Assembly: GCF_001458255.1 (NCBI RefSeq)
Contig: NZ_CYSB01000009.1
Location: 62,001-126,000, forward strand
DNA length: 64,000 nucleotides
Origin: Thalassovita autumnalis
GTDB lineage: Bacteria > Pseudomonadota > Alphaproteobacteria > Rhodobacterales > Rhodobacteraceae
Direction of reading: 5' to 3'
Shown here: piece by piece, positions 1 to 8,980 of the stretch
How the letters are laid out: each line of letters begins with the position of its first letter
Numbering within the stretch: the first letter of the stretch is position 1
Translations under genes and position numbers: made by a program
The notes under the pieces: model-generated
Databases searched by the model: none
The model's input: only the letters and a program-made list of their open reading frames with translations
Told to the model about the DNA's origin: nothing

Positions 1-134
1 CCTTTTCGACTCGGACCGCCGATAATAGACCAAATCAGGTCAAGTTGAAGGGCAAACTTGCCGCAGGGCAGAAATTCTGTCGCCGCTTGTGCAGGTCACA
101 GATCGCGCCCGGATCAAGGCGCGGCGCGAGGATT

Positions 135-578
135 TCAGCCGTCTTTTGAGGCGTCCGAACGTTCTGCAGCCTGCGTATCACCCTGTTCCATCAGCTGCGC
201 CACACGGTCACGCAGAACATCCCCTTCGCCACGCGGGGCCTCAGCGGTTGTTTCTGGCTCAGCAGCGTCCGCCTCACCATCCGCAGGGATATGCGCCTCA
301 GCCTCAAAGCTTTCGGGCATCGGCTGGAACCCATCATCCTGTGCGGGTTTGGGACGGCGGAAAATCAGGATTGAACGGTAGGCTGTGACCGAGGAGGCAA
401 TGCCCGAACGCTCTTCGCTGGGCAGGGTTTCGGCACGCTGATATTCCCAGCCCTCAGCGGCCAGATCATTCAGCTGCAATTCCACGGCATTGGCAAAACG
501 GGCTTCAGCCCCTTTGATCCCCTTGGCCTTCACCCCACGCGCCGGGGCGGGCACAACCTTGTAATCATACTGCGTCAT
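135..578 (-). CDS. DUF4177 domain protein
   Basis: The protein is 147 residues. Its N-terminal half (about residues 3-75) matches the small DUF4177 fold: it opens with QYDYKVVPAP, continues with LNDLAAEGWEYQRAETLP and ends with a strand followed by FRRPKP. The second half is acidic, rich in Ala, Glu and Asp, and looks disordered. The ATG at 578 is chosen over the TTG at 581 because GGGATCT lies a suitable distance upstream. DUF4177 has no established biochemical role. The gene follows the thioesterase gene on the same strand after about 70 bases. The family call is fairly sure; the function is unknown. Confidence 0.75.
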   Translation of the reverse strand: MTQYDYKVVPAPARGVKAKGIKGAEARFANAVELQLNDLAAEGWEYQRAETLPSEERSGIASSVTAYRSILIFRRPKPAQDDGFQPMPESFEAEAHIPADGEADAAEPETTAEAPRGEGDVLRDRVAQLMEQGDTQAAERSDASKDG

Positions 579-650
579 CAAAGAGATCCCTGTTTTAAAC
601 GCGGCGCAGGCTAACAGCAGCGGCGCCCCGGTTCAATCCGTTGCGCCCTC

Positions 651-1142
651 TTATCCCCGTCGCAGCCCAAGGGGCAAGCCAACAAAATCCGGTTTCGGGA
701 AGGCGGCATGGGCCGTCTGCATCGCGGCAACCTTTTCAGCCACATCCGCCGGGTAGGGCGCAACCTTGGGGCCAGACATGTCGATGTGCAGCCCAACACC
801 TTCACCGGTGGCCGAGAGCCAGCCCTCTTCATGCAGGAGCCACTGACAGAAATGGAAGCTTTTGTCGGTGCTGTCGAGCAATTGGAACCCCACGCGCACC
901 CGGTCGCCTTCGTGAATCTCCCGCAGGTAGCGCAGCCGGAAATCGGCGCTATAGGTCGTCATCTGACGGCTGCTGGCATAATCGGGGCCAAAACCCATTG
1001 CGGCAAACGCCTCATCCGCGCCGGTGTCAAACAACACGTTGTAATAGGCCATGTTGAGGTGGCCATTGTAGTCAATCCATTCCGGTAGAACGGTTTTCAC
1101 CTCTGAGAGGAAGGGGATTTGGCTTTGGAGCAGCTCGGACAT
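651..1142 (-). CDS. Hot-dog fold acyl-CoA thioesterase
   Basis: This 163-residue protein belongs to the 4-hydroxybenzoyl-CoA thioesterase-like hot-dog family. The family signature is seen at residues 23-35 (WIDYNGHLNMAYY), where the Asp near the start of the motif is the usual catalytic acid. The strand LRYLREIHEGDRVRV follows, as expected. It should hydrolyse a small acyl-CoA thioester in the cytoplasm; the substrate cannot be read from the sequence. A related thioesterase is often found near carnitine or betaine catabolism genes, but no such genes are next to it here. It is downstream of gatB, but a terminator between them suggests its own promoter. The start has a GAGGCACAAA ribosome-binding site. 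Confidence 0.8.
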   Translation of the reverse strand: MSELLQSQIPFLSEVKTVLPEWIDYNGHLNMAYYNVLFDTGADEAFAAMGFGPDYASSRQMTTYSADFRLRYLREIHEGDRVRVGFQLLDSTDKSFHFCQWLLHEEGWLSATGEGVGLHIDMSGPKVAPYPADVAEKVAAMQTAHAAFPKPDFVGLPLGLRRG

Positions 1143-1270
1143 TTTGTGCCTCGGGTTGGGTCAGTGCAGTTAGGTCGGTTGCGCCCAAGCTGCCAAGCGG
1201 GCCGCGAAAAGGAAAGGGCGGATGCCTCCGGTGGGAGTTTTTTAGAACATTGAAAGGGAGGGCACAGCGT

Positions 1271-1297
1271 AAAGAAAAACGCGCCCGAAGGCGCGTT
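1271..1297 (-). terminator. Rho-independent terminator of gatB
   Basis: An 8-bp perfect stem (1278-1285 with 1290-1297) carries a four-base loop. On the minus strand it reads AACGCGCC TTCG GGCGCGTT and is followed by TTTCTTT. It lies 25 bases past the gatB stop codon, so it should end the gatB transcript before the thioesterase gene. Confidence 0.85.
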
Positions 1298-1322
1298 CTG
1301 TCTGCCGGGGCTGTGGTGGGGC

Positions 1323-2837
1323 TCAGCTGCCGAGCTTTTGCGCCACCAGCTGGTTCACCGCTTTCGGGTTGGCCTTGCCGCCGGTGGCTTTCATCACCTG
1401 CCCGACGAACCAACCGGCCAGTTTCGGGTTCACCTTGGCCTTTTCCACCTGCGCCGGGTTGGCGGCGATGATTTCATCCAGAGCGGCCTCAATGGCGCCG
1501 GTGTCCGTCACCTGCTTCATGCCTTCGGTTTCTACGATCTCTTCCGGATCGCGGCCCGTGGTATAGGCGATTTCAAAGACGTCCTTGGCGATCTTGCCCG
1601 AGATGGTGTCGGCCTTGATCAGCTTGATGATGCCACCCAGCGCGGCGGGCGACAGCGGGCTATCACTGATGTCTTTCTCATCCGCTTTCAGGCGGCCGAA
1701 CAATTCGTTGATGACCCAGTTGGCGGCCAGTTTGCCGTCTTCACAGGATGCAACCACACCTTCGAAGAAACCGGCCGAGGTGGTGTCGGCGGTCAGAACC
1801 GAGGCGTCATATTCAGTCAGGCCATAGTCGCCCATGAAACGCGCTTTCTTGGCGTCGGGCAGTTCCGGCAGCGAGGCGGCGATGTCATCAACCCAAGCCT
1901 GTTCAATCTCCAGCGGCAGGAGGTCAGGGCAGGGGAAGTAGCGGTAATCATGCGCCTCTTCTTTGGAGCGCATCGAACGGGTTTCGTTCTTGTCCGGATC
2001 GTAGAGACGGGTTTCCTGATCGACGGTGCCACCAGCTTCCACAATGGCGATCTGACGACGCGCCTCAACCTCGATCGCGGCCTGAATAAAGCGCATCGAG
2101 TTCATGTTCTTGATTTCGCAACGGGTGCCGAGGTGCGAGAAGTCCTGAGTTTCCTGATACTTCTCATACTGGCCTGGGCGGCAGATCGAGACGTTCACAT
2201 CCGCGCGCAGGTTGCCGTTTTGCATGTTGCCGTCACAGGTGCCCAGATAGCGCAGGATCTGGCGCAGTTTGGTCACATAGGCGGCGGCCTCTTCCGGGCC
2301 GCGGATGTCAGGGCGCGAGACGATTTCCATCAGCGCCACACCGGTGCGGTTCAGGTCCACAAAGGACATGTTGGGATCCATATCGTGGATCGATTTACCC
2401 GCGTCCTGTTCCAGGTGGATGCGTTCGACACGCACCAGACGGGCCACGCCGGGGCCCATGTCGACCAGGATTTCGCCTTCGCCCACGATGGGGTGATAGA
2501 GCTGCGAGATCTGATAGCCCTGCGGCAGATCAGGGTAGAAGTAGTTTTTGCGGTCAAAGGCCGAGAACAGGTTGATGTCCGCCTTGAGGCCCAGACCGGT
2601 GCGCACGGCCTGCTCAACGCAGTATTCGTTGATGACGGGCAGCATACCGGGCATGGCGGCGTCCACGAAGGCCACATTGGCGTTCGGCTCCGCACCGAAT
2701 TTGGTCGAGGCGCCCGAGAACAGCTTGGCGTTTGAGCTGACCTGGGCATGGACCTCCATGCCGATCACAAGTTCCCAGTCATGTTTGGCCCCGGCAATCA
2801 CCTTGGGTTTCGGGGTCTCATAGGTCAGGTCCAGCAT
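1323..2837 (-). CDS. gatB: Aspartyl/glutamyl-tRNA(Asn/Gln) amidotransferase subunit B
   Basis: GatB is the kinase/transferase subunit of GatCAB. The complex activates and amidates Glu-tRNA(Gln) and Asp-tRNA(Asn) with ammonia supplied by GatA. The protein is 504 residues, the usual length. The family opening [13 protein letters not shown], the block [18 protein letters not shown] and [11 protein letters not shown] are all present, and the C-terminal third is the helical YqeY-like tRNA-binding tail ending [14 protein letters not shown]. The ATG at 2837 is preferred because the upstream in-frame extension is low-complexity and does not match the family. gatC and gatA are not in this window, so gatB stands alone, as is common in alphaproteobacteria. 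Confidence 0.97.
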   Translation of the reverse strand: MLDLTYETPKPKVIAGAKHDWELVIGMEVHAQVSSNAKLFSGASTKFGAEPNANVAFVDAAMPGMLPVINEYCVEQAVRTGLGLKADINLFSAFDRKNYFYPDLPQGYQISQLYHPIVGEGEILVDMGPGVARLVRVERIHLEQDAGKSIHDMDPNMSFVDLNRTGVALMEIVSRPDIRGPEEAAAYVTKLRQILRYLGTCDGNMQNGNLRADVNVSICRPGQYEKYQETQDFSHLGTRCEIKNMNSMRFIQAAIEVEARRQIAIVEAGGTVDQETRLYDPDKNETRSMRSKEEAHDYRYFPCPDLLPLEIEQAWVDDIAASLPELPDAKKARFMGDYGLTEYDASVLTADTTSAGFFEGVVASCEDGKLAANWVINELFGRLKADEKDISDSPLSPAALGGIIKLIKADTISGKIAKDVFEIAYTTGRDPEEIVETEGMKQVTDTGAIEAALDEIIAANPAQVEKAKVNPKLAGWFVGQVMKATGGKANPKAVNQLVAQKLGS

Positions 2838-3014
2838 GGTTTCATGTCCTTCGAAAGCATCAGCTTGCCTTCTAGGACAGGGGCGGTTGAGGGGCAAGGG
2901 GGTTTGGTGGGGGCGGGTTGAAAGAACCCATGATGAACCGATGACCAGGGTGGTTTCCGTCAAACCCAGCAAGCGAGCAGTATGTAGCAGCAGCCTAAAA
3001 GAGCGGGGTGCCTA

Positions 3015-3671
3015 TCAAGCGGCGGTAAAGGACTGCAAAATGGCATCGACAATCTTTTGCCCGCCTTGTGAAGAGGGCTCAATTGGGGAAATTTCCGCGA
3101 AGCCCTCTTTCTCTGCGCAGATCTTGTCCAGTCGGAGGATCGGCACACTCCGCGCTTCTGCCATTTGCAGGATCCGCACGTTGAAAGCGTTTATTGCGGC
3201 CGGCGCGTGGTTTCGCATTTCAGGTTCTGCAAAGGGGATTGCAGTGTAGATGGTGCAGGCCGTTACGGGCAGGCCGTGTTGCAACAGCTTGTCCAGCATG
3301 GCGCCATAACTGGCTTCGAACTCTGCCAAAGGGGCGGCAATCAGCTGTTCCAGTCTCGCGCCCTGTGTAATTTCCCTCAGCAAATGGCCAAAAGTCCGAA
3401 GATCATTGCCGCCAATGCTGACAAAAATGTGGGTTGTGTGGGTGGGTACGTTCTCAAGTTGCTCTGTGATGTGACCGATGCGATCTCCGTCAACTGCAAC
3501 TTTGGAGGCAGACCAGCCTTGGGGCAATGAACGCCGCAATTGCTCAATCACGCCTGGTTCCCCCAAGACATAGCCATCGTTGTCAAAGATGGAATCACCC
3601 ATCAGGCAAATGTGTTTTTGGGTCCTCAAATGTCTCGTTCGGAAAATTGTAATTTGCAGATCTTTATCCAA
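3015..3671 (-). CDS. SGNH/GDSL-type hydrolase
   Basis: This 218-residue protein has block I of the SGNH hydrolases, LMGDSIFDN, with nucleophile Ser about residue 27. A GGNDL block III follows near residue 89. The usual block V, Asp-x-x-His near the C-terminus, is not seen; in its place is ISPIEPSSQGGQKIVDAI. No signal peptide is visible, so it is probably cytoplasmic. The family hydrolyses esters, lipids or acetylated sugars; the substrate cannot be inferred. The gene is somewhat richer in A and T than its neighbours and its start has no strong ribosome-binding site. It sits alone, with the terminator of the next minus-strand gene upstream. Confidence 0.75.
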   Translation of the reverse strand: MDKDLQITIFRTRHLRTQKHICLMGDSIFDNDGYVLGEPGVIEQLRRSLPQGWSASKVAVDGDRIGHITEQLENVPTHTTHIFVSIGGNDLRTFGHLLREITQGARLEQLIAAPLAEFEASYGAMLDKLLQHGLPVTACTIYTAIPFAEPEMRNHAPAAINAFNVRILQMAEARSVPILRLDKICAEKEGFAEISPIEPSSQGGQKIVDAILQSFTAA

Positions 3672-3770
3672 TCTTGCGGCAAGATCAAACAGTTCTGCAG
3701 GGGATCGTTGCGGAAGAACGATAAAGAACGATAAGGCCGGTGTTTCTGCGGGGATGAGCGCTGTTCCCCC

Positions 3771-3796
3771 AAAAAAAACGCCCCCCGAAGGGGGCG
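3771..3796 (-). terminator. Rho-independent terminator of the 3843-5060 gene
   Basis: A 7-bp GC stem (3779-3785 with 3790-3796) has a TTCG loop on the minus strand, followed by eight T residues. It lies about 46 bases past the stop codon of the upstream minus-strand gene. Confidence 0.85.
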
Positions 3797-3842
3797 CAGT
3801 CAGGCAGGTCGGTGTTTTGGGATAGCCCGGGCAGCGGGGCGG

Positions 3843-5060
3843 TTAGGCCGGCTGTGGGGCCAGTGCGTTTTGGGCGGCGGTGCGGCCCATTTCGGTTAGC
3901 TCTTCGATGGAGGGCAGGCTGGCATAGGCGCCCAGACCCAGTTTGGCCTGGCCCCAGATCAGCGGGTGCAATTCCTGCAGGTGGTCGCGCTGGATCCAGT
4001 CCAGCGCAGCGCGCAGCCGGCTCAGCCCTTCGCGGGTGGCGCGGCGATGGGCGGGCAGGGCGGGCAGGGTCACGGCGCAGAAGGCAGCCCAGGTGTTGAC
4101 CACATGCTGGTCCGGTGCCCGCTCCAGAATATCGCGCATCCCATCCAGGAAGAAATCCGCATCAAGAAGTTCCAGCGCCCCGGGATCCACGGACAATGCG
4201 TCCAGATAAACCCAGGCGTAGCCGCCGGCGCCCCACAGATCCTCGGTCATCAGCGCAACTCGGCGCGCCTCAACCTCAAGCATCTGATAAGAGCCAAACC
4301 ACCGGGGCAGCAGGTGGTTGCCAAAGGCCCGCATATGGCGCGGATTGCCCGGGTCCAGATCGATCAGGTCTTCGTAGTCATCCGCCAGTCTGGCATCAGG
4401 CTCCACCGCCGCAGCGAGCAGGGCGCAGCGGCAGGCCGCCAGAGCGGGGCTGTCATGTTCGAAGGGGCTGAAACGGTCCAGCAGGGCTTCGGCGCGCGCC
4501 ATATGGCGCAGGAAGGAGTGTTGCCGCTGTGGCGGCAAAGCATCGTGCCAGCCCTCACCGCGCCAGGCCCAGGCGAAATCGATATGGGCCTGGATCAGCA
4601 CAAGGGCGACACCAAAATCTTCGGGGTGATCTTCCAGCACCTCTTCGAGGGCAGAGATGCCTTCGCGGGGGGCATGTTGCGGCAAAAGCGCGGGATCGCT
4701 GAGGATCTGTTCCACCGGCTGCACCACATCCAGGCGGGCACCCCGGGCCAACAGATCGGCCAGACCCATGCCGCCGGGGGTGCAGTCCCGGCTTTGATCT
4801 GCGGCGCGGATTTCCTCACCCAGCTCCTCCCAGCGGTCCTGACGGGCCAGAAACTGGCCGCGTGCTTCGATCTGCTGACGCAGGCTGTCTTCGGCGCTGG
4901 TGGGTTTTTCTGGCAGGTCCAGGCGACGGGTTTGCGCCCCGGGGGTCGACGGGTGGGTCGACAGGTCAGTCGAAAGGGGGCGTTTGGGGGCGGCGGCATT
5001 CCGCCATGTCGGTCGCAATTTGCTGAGCAGAGTGGGGCGTGCAAACGTGGCTTTGATCAT
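3843..5060 (-). CDS. Conserved hypothetical protein, helical repeat-like
   Basis: This 405-residue protein matches no named family that I recognise. After a basic, Ser/Thr/Pro-rich first 50 residues it is almost wholly predicted alpha-helical, rich in Ala, Leu, Asp and Arg. Paired helices such as ALEEVLEDHPEDFGVALVLI and YEDLIDLDPGNPRHMRAFGN have the D-P-x-x-P/N spacing typical of TPR-like repeats. No catalytic motif, signal peptide or membrane segment stands out. A protein-binding or scaffold role is possible but is only inference. It is a single-gene unit with its own terminator, and a 370-base gap separates it from pepN. Confidence 0.7.
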   Translation of the reverse strand: MIKATFARPTLLSKLRPTWRNAAAPKRPLSTDLSTHPSTPGAQTRRLDLPEKPTSAEDSLRQQIEARGQFLARQDRWEELGEEIRAADQSRDCTPGGMGLADLLARGARLDVVQPVEQILSDPALLPQHAPREGISALEEVLEDHPEDFGVALVLIQAHIDFAWAWRGEGWHDALPPQRQHSFLRHMARAEALLDRFSPFEHDSPALAACRCALLAAAVEPDARLADDYEDLIDLDPGNPRHMRAFGNHLLPRWFGSYQMLEVEARRVALMTEDLWGAGGYAWVYLDALSVDPGALELLDADFFLDGMRDILERAPDQHVVNTWAAFCAVTLPALPAHRRATREGLSRLRAALDWIQRDHLQELHPLIWGQAKLGLGAYASLPSIEELTEMGRTAAQNALAPQPA

Positions 5061-5431
5061 GGGGCTCTTCTTTTACTTGGCAACGGGTACTGGATCACTT
5101 GTTACCCCACCAATGTCGCGCCGCTTTCGGGCGGAAAGAAGGCAGCCCGAAGGAGCTTTCGGGCAGAAACTGCGGAGGGTTTGGCGGCAATTGGGTCAGA
5201 TATGGAAACAACCGTCAGGTGGCTGACGGATTGCGCCTGAAACGACGGTTTTACTGTCGATATTTCGACAATTGTCGGGATTTTTACGTGACCGGCGGCT
5301 GCTGACGCCTTTTGCAGTATCGGCGGCGAAGGCGCCTTGGCGCGGGCGGCAGATCGCAGGATTCGCGGCGGCGTTGTGTGCAGCGGCCCCGGCCTGAGAA
5401 ATGCGCCGGGGCCACCGATATTGATAAGCCC
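5061..5431. other. Intergenic region without a recognised gene
   Basis: These 371 bases lie upstream of the hypothetical gene at 3843-5060 and downstream of pepN, and should hold the promoter of the former. Three inverted repeats are visible. GCCCGAA pairs across a 6-base loop (5145-5151 with 5158-5164). TGTCGA pairs with TCGACA (5255-5270). A 9-bp GGCCCCGGC stem (5385-5393 with 5405-5413) follows the pepN stop but lacks a T-run. No convincing reading frame is present. Confidence 0.6.
5255..5270. promoter_or_regulatory. Inverted repeat, possible operator
   Basis: TGTCGA-TATT-TCGACA is a perfect 6-bp inverted repeat with a 4-base AT spacer in an AT-richer part of the gap. A further TTGTCG follows at once. 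This is the shape of a dimeric repressor site. It lies about 195 bases upstream of the minus-strand hypothetical gene, far for a simple operator. Confidence 0.3.
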
Positions 5432-7984
5432 TTAGCTGCCGCGAATGCGGGTCAGCATTTCGGTGGTGTCACGGCTGAGACCGTCCTGCGCCAGAATGCG
5501 GTCCAGCTGGGCGGCGATCAGCGCCTGACGGTCGCTGTCATAGCGTTTCCAGGTTTCAAAGGCGGAACACATCCGCGCGGTGGTCTGCGGGTTCAGCGGA
5601 TCCAGTTTGATCAGCCAGTCCGCCAGCAGTTTGTAGCCTGCCCCATCCGCACGGTGGAACCCGGCGGGTGACATGGCTAGCGCGCCCAGCGTGGCGCGGA
5701 AACGGTTGGGGTTCTTCATGGTGAAATCGGGATGCTGTGTCAGCTGCTCCGCCACCTCAGCGGCTTGCGCTGGATCGGCGAGGCTGATTTGCAGGCCGAA
5801 CCATTTGTCGATGACCAAACGGTCCTCTTTCCATTGCTCATAGAAGGTGGCGACGGCCTGTGCGCCTTTGCCCGCGGTCAACAGCGCGGCCAGCCCGGCC
5901 AGTTGCTGGGTCATATTGTCGGCGCTGTCGTATTGCGCCTGCGCGGCAGTGCCGCCATCTACACGGGAAATCAGCGACAGGGCAGCATTGGCCAGCGACC
6001 GTGCTCCGGACTGTGCGGCATCGGGCTGATAGGCCTCGGTCACCTGATACTGGGCATAGATGCGCGGCAGCACATCCTGCATATGGGTGGCCATTGCCAT
6101 TTTCAGGGTTTCCAGCGCCTCATAGATGGCCTGCGGATCCGGCGTGTGGCCCTGATCCACCAGCGTCTGGGCCAGATCATCCTGACTGGGCAGCCCCAAC
6201 GCCAGCGCGCGGAAGGCGGGGTCCAGGCTGTCATCGCGCAGCACCTGCAGCACCGCATCCAGATAAGCCCCGTCCGGTGCGGCCCCGTTCAGGATCATCT
6301 CCACCAGGCCGGCGCGGGCCAGGGCGCGCCCGGCCTCCCACTTGTTGAAGGGGTCGGTGTCATGGGCCAGCAGGAAGGCGCGTTCAGCGTTGCTGCTGGC
6401 GCGTTCCAGAATAACCGGCGCCGAGAAGCTGCGCAGGATCGAGGGCGTTGGCCGTGCGGTCAGCCCCTCAAAACGGAAGCTTTGCGTCGCCTCGGTCATT
6501 TCCAGCACCGTTGTCGGCACCACCTCATCGCCATTGGGATTGAGCAGGCCCACCGCAATGGGGATCACCCGCGGGTCTTTCTGATCCTGTCCGGGGGTAG
6601 GGGGCGTGGACTGTTTGAAGGTCAGGGTGAAGGTGCCATCTTCATAGGCTTCTTCCACCGCCAGACGGGGCGTGCCCGCCTGTTCGTACCAGCGTTTAAA
6701 CTGGGACAGATCGCGACCGGTGCTTTCCTCAAACACGGTCAGCCAATCCTCAATGGTGGCCGCATCGCCGTCATGGCGATCAAAATAGAGGTCCAGTGCC
6801 TTATAATAGGCGGCATCACCGACAAGGGTTTTCAACATGCCGATCAGTTCGGCGCCCTTTTCATAGACGGTGGCGGTGTAGAAATTGTTGATCTCCACAA
6901 AGCTGTCAGGGCGTACGGGATGGGCCAGCGGGCCGTTGTCTTCGCGGAACTGGCGGGCGCGCAGGGCGATGACGTCTTCGATCCGCTTCACCGGTTCTGA
7001 ACGCATGTCTGCGGTGAACTGGGCATCGCGGTAAACCGTCAGCCCCTCTTTCAGGCACAGTTGGAACCAGTCGCGGCAGGTGATGCGGTTGCCGGTCCAA
7101 TTGTGGAAATACTCATGTGCAATGATCGCTTCGATCCGTTCGAAGTTCATATCGGTTGAGGTTTCGGCTGAGGCCAGAACACAGGAGGAGTTGAAGATGT
7201 TCAGCCCCTTGTTTTCCATCGCCCCCATGTTGAAATCATCCACCGCAACGATATTGAAGATGTCGAGGTCATATTCACGGCCATACACCTCTTCGTCCCA
7301 GACCATCGACTTTTTCAGCGCTTCCATCCCGAAAGCGCATTTGCCCTCATCACCGGGACGGACGTAGATGTTCAGCTCGACCTCCTTGCCGGACTTGGTC
7401 GTGAATGTGTCGGGGTGGTTGATCAGCTCCCCGCCCACCAGCGCAAACAGATAGGCCGGTTTTGGCCAAGGGTCATGCCATTCTGCAAAACCTTCACCAG
7501 ACGTAACCGGATTGCCGTTGGACAAAAGCACCGGCAGGTCGCTTTCGATCCTCACGGTAAAGACCGACATCACATCGGGGCGGTCGGGGTAATAGGTGAT
7601 CTTGCGAAAGCCCTCGGCCTCGCACTGGGTGCAATACATGCCGTTTGACATATAAAGCCCCTCCAGCGCGGTGTTGGTGGCAGGGCTGATTTCCACCTCC
7701 GCCTCCCAGACGAAGGGCGCATCCGGCACGGCACAGGTCAGGCCGCCGACCACCAGATCCGGGGTGACCTCCGCGCCATCGATCTTGGCTGAGATCAGCT
7801 GCAGATCCTCCCCATGCAGGAAGAAATCCTTGCTGCTGGCGTCGGGATTGGGGCGGAAGGTGATGCGTGACAGCACCCGCGTCGCCTCAGGCGCCAGACG
7901 GAAGGTCAGATGCACATCCTCCACCAGATAGTTCGGCACCTGATAATCACTGAGGTAGATCTTCTGCGGGGCGGCGTCTTTCAT
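5432..7984 (-). CDS. pepN: Aminopeptidase N (M1 family)
   Basis: PepN is a cytoplasmic zinc aminopeptidase that removes N-terminal residues from peptides in the last steps of protein turnover. The 850-residue length fits the proteobacterial PepN type. The substrate-binding GAMEN motif is present as NMGAMENKG, about residue 255. The zinc site HEYFHNWTGNR is near residue 290, and the third ligand Glu lies in CLKEGLTVYRD about 20 residues later. The C-terminal half is the all-helical DUF3458 region, with many Ala/Leu pairs. The ATG follows an AGACAGTCG stretch with no strong ribosome-binding site. The gene is monocistronic. Identification is secure. Confidence 0.96.
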   Translation of the reverse strand: MKDAAPQKIYLSDYQVPNYLVEDVHLTFRLAPEATRVLSRITFRPNPDASSKDFFLHGEDLQLISAKIDGAEVTPDLVVGGLTCAVPDAPFVWEAEVEISPATNTALEGLYMSNGMYCTQCEAEGFRKITYYPDRPDVMSVFTVRIESDLPVLLSNGNPVTSGEGFAEWHDPWPKPAYLFALVGGELINHPDTFTTKSGKEVELNIYVRPGDEGKCAFGMEALKKSMVWDEEVYGREYDLDIFNIVAVDDFNMGAMENKGLNIFNSSCVLASAETSTDMNFERIEAIIAHEYFHNWTGNRITCRDWFQLCLKEGLTVYRDAQFTADMRSEPVKRIEDVIALRARQFREDNGPLAHPVRPDSFVEINNFYTATVYEKGAELIGMLKTLVGDAAYYKALDLYFDRHDGDAATIEDWLTVFEESTGRDLSQFKRWYEQAGTPRLAVEEAYEDGTFTLTFKQSTPPTPGQDQKDPRVIPIAVGLLNPNGDEVVPTTVLEMTEATQSFRFEGLTARPTPSILRSFSAPVILERASSNAERAFLLAHDTDPFNKWEAGRALARAGLVEMILNGAAPDGAYLDAVLQVLRDDSLDPAFRALALGLPSQDDLAQTLVDQGHTPDPQAIYEALETLKMAMATHMQDVLPRIYAQYQVTEAYQPDAAQSGARSLANAALSLISRVDGGTAAQAQYDSADNMTQQLAGLAALLTAGKGAQAVATFYEQWKEDRLVIDKWFGLQISLADPAQAAEVAEQLTQHPDFTMKNPNRFRATLGALAMSPAGFHRADGAGYKLLADWLIKLDPLNPQTTARMCSAFETWKRYDSDRQALIAAQLDRILAQDGLSRDTTEMLTRIRGS

Positions 7985-8200
7985 CGACTGTCTCCGGGTA
8001 CGGGTTACACGTTTGGTTGTGGCGGAGGGTAGGGCGGTTTTAGCAGGGCTTCAATGCCGTGGAATTCAGGTTTGCTGAATTATCCACCGGAAAGGAGACC
8101 GCACAGCCTATTGCGCGCTGGTGCGCAGCAAAACACTTGGGCCGAGAAGGCAGGTAACGCTAATGTGGCCCCATCGCACAACAGCTTTGACAGGCCCAAT

Positions 8201-8980
8201 ATGACACGTCCCATTGTCGGCATCATCGGCAACCAGCATCTGATCAATGACAGCTACCCCGTACATGCGGTGGGGCATATGAACTCAGAAGCGGTGGCGA
8301 CCGTGTCCAACTGCCTACCGATGCTGATTGCGCCAGATCCACGTCTGGTCACGGTAGAGGAACTGCTGGAGGCCTGCGATGGCTTCATCCTGACCGGTGG
8401 TCGCCCCAATGTGCATCCCGAAGAATACGGGGAGCCCGCGACCGAGGCGCATGGCGATTTTGACCGCTGCCGTGATGCCATCACCCTGCCGCTGGTGCGG
8501 GCCTGTGTGGAACGCGGCCAGCCCTTCATGGGGATCTGCCGCGGGTTCCAAGAGGTGAACGTGGCGATGGGCGGCTCGCTCTATCCGGAAATTCGCGATC
8601 TGCCGGGGCGGATGAACCACCGGATGCCGCCCGATGGCACCCTGGAAGAGAAGTTTGCCCTGCGCCATACGGTGAAGTTTTCCGCCGCTGGCCCCTTCCA
8701 TCAGATGATGGGCGCGCAGGAGGTGATGACCAATACGCTGCATGGGCAGGGCATCAAAGAGCCGGGCGCGCGCATCGTGATCGACGGCTATGCGCCTGAT
8801 GGCACGCCCGAGGCGATTTTTGTCAAGGACGCGCCGGGCTTCACCTATTCGGTGCAATGGCATCCCGAATGGGACAGCGCCAATGACCCCGTGTCGCGCC
8901 CGCTTTTCGAAGCCTTTGGAATCGCCACCCGCGCCTATGCGGAGGCCCGGCGGGCCCATCCGCTGCGGCAAAGCGCTTAA
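8201..8980 (+). CDS. Class I glutamine amidotransferase-like hydrolase (peptidase C26, PuuD-like)
   Basis: This 259-residue protein belongs to the gamma-glutamyl-gamma-aminobutyrate hydrolase family, which cleaves gamma-glutamyl amides. The nucleophile Cys is in FMGICRGFQE (about residue 112), and the catalytic His and Glu are in VQWHPEWD near residue 225. The FILTGGRPNVHPEEYGE block is typical of the PuuD group. The start at 8201 (MTRPIVGIIG) agrees with the family; an in-frame extension upstream to 8054 looks unlike the family. PuuD proteins act in putrescine catabolism, but the other puu genes are not nearby, so the substrate is open. Its stop codon overlaps that of the convergent LysE gene. 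Confidence 0.85.
   Translation: MTRPIVGIIGNQHLINDSYPVHAVGHMNSEAVATVSNCLPMLIAPDPRLVTVEELLEACDGFILTGGRPNVHPEEYGEPATEAHGDFDRCRDAITLPLVRACVERGQPFMGICRGFQEVNVAMGGSLYPEIRDLPGRMNHRMPPDGTLEEKFALRHTVKFSAAGPFHQMMGAQEVMTNTLHGQGIKEPGARIVIDGYAPDGTPEAIFVKDAPGFTYSVQWHPEWDSANDPVSRPLFEAFGIATRAYAEARRAHPLRQSA

Noticed and set aside
1338-2735. Long plus-strand open frame across gatB
   Set aside because: It is the mirror of the gatB coding strand, has His/Val/Gly-rich composition and matches no family.
3966-5240. Long plus-strand open frame opposite the 405-residue hypothetical gene
   Set aside because: The minus-strand frame has the better composition, a terminator placed at its end and a plausible start; the plus frame is a GC-driven shadow.
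8054-8200. In-frame N-terminal extension of the glutamine amidotransferase-like protein
   Set aside because: The extra 49 residues are unlike the family, whose proteins begin at the Rossmann-like first strand.
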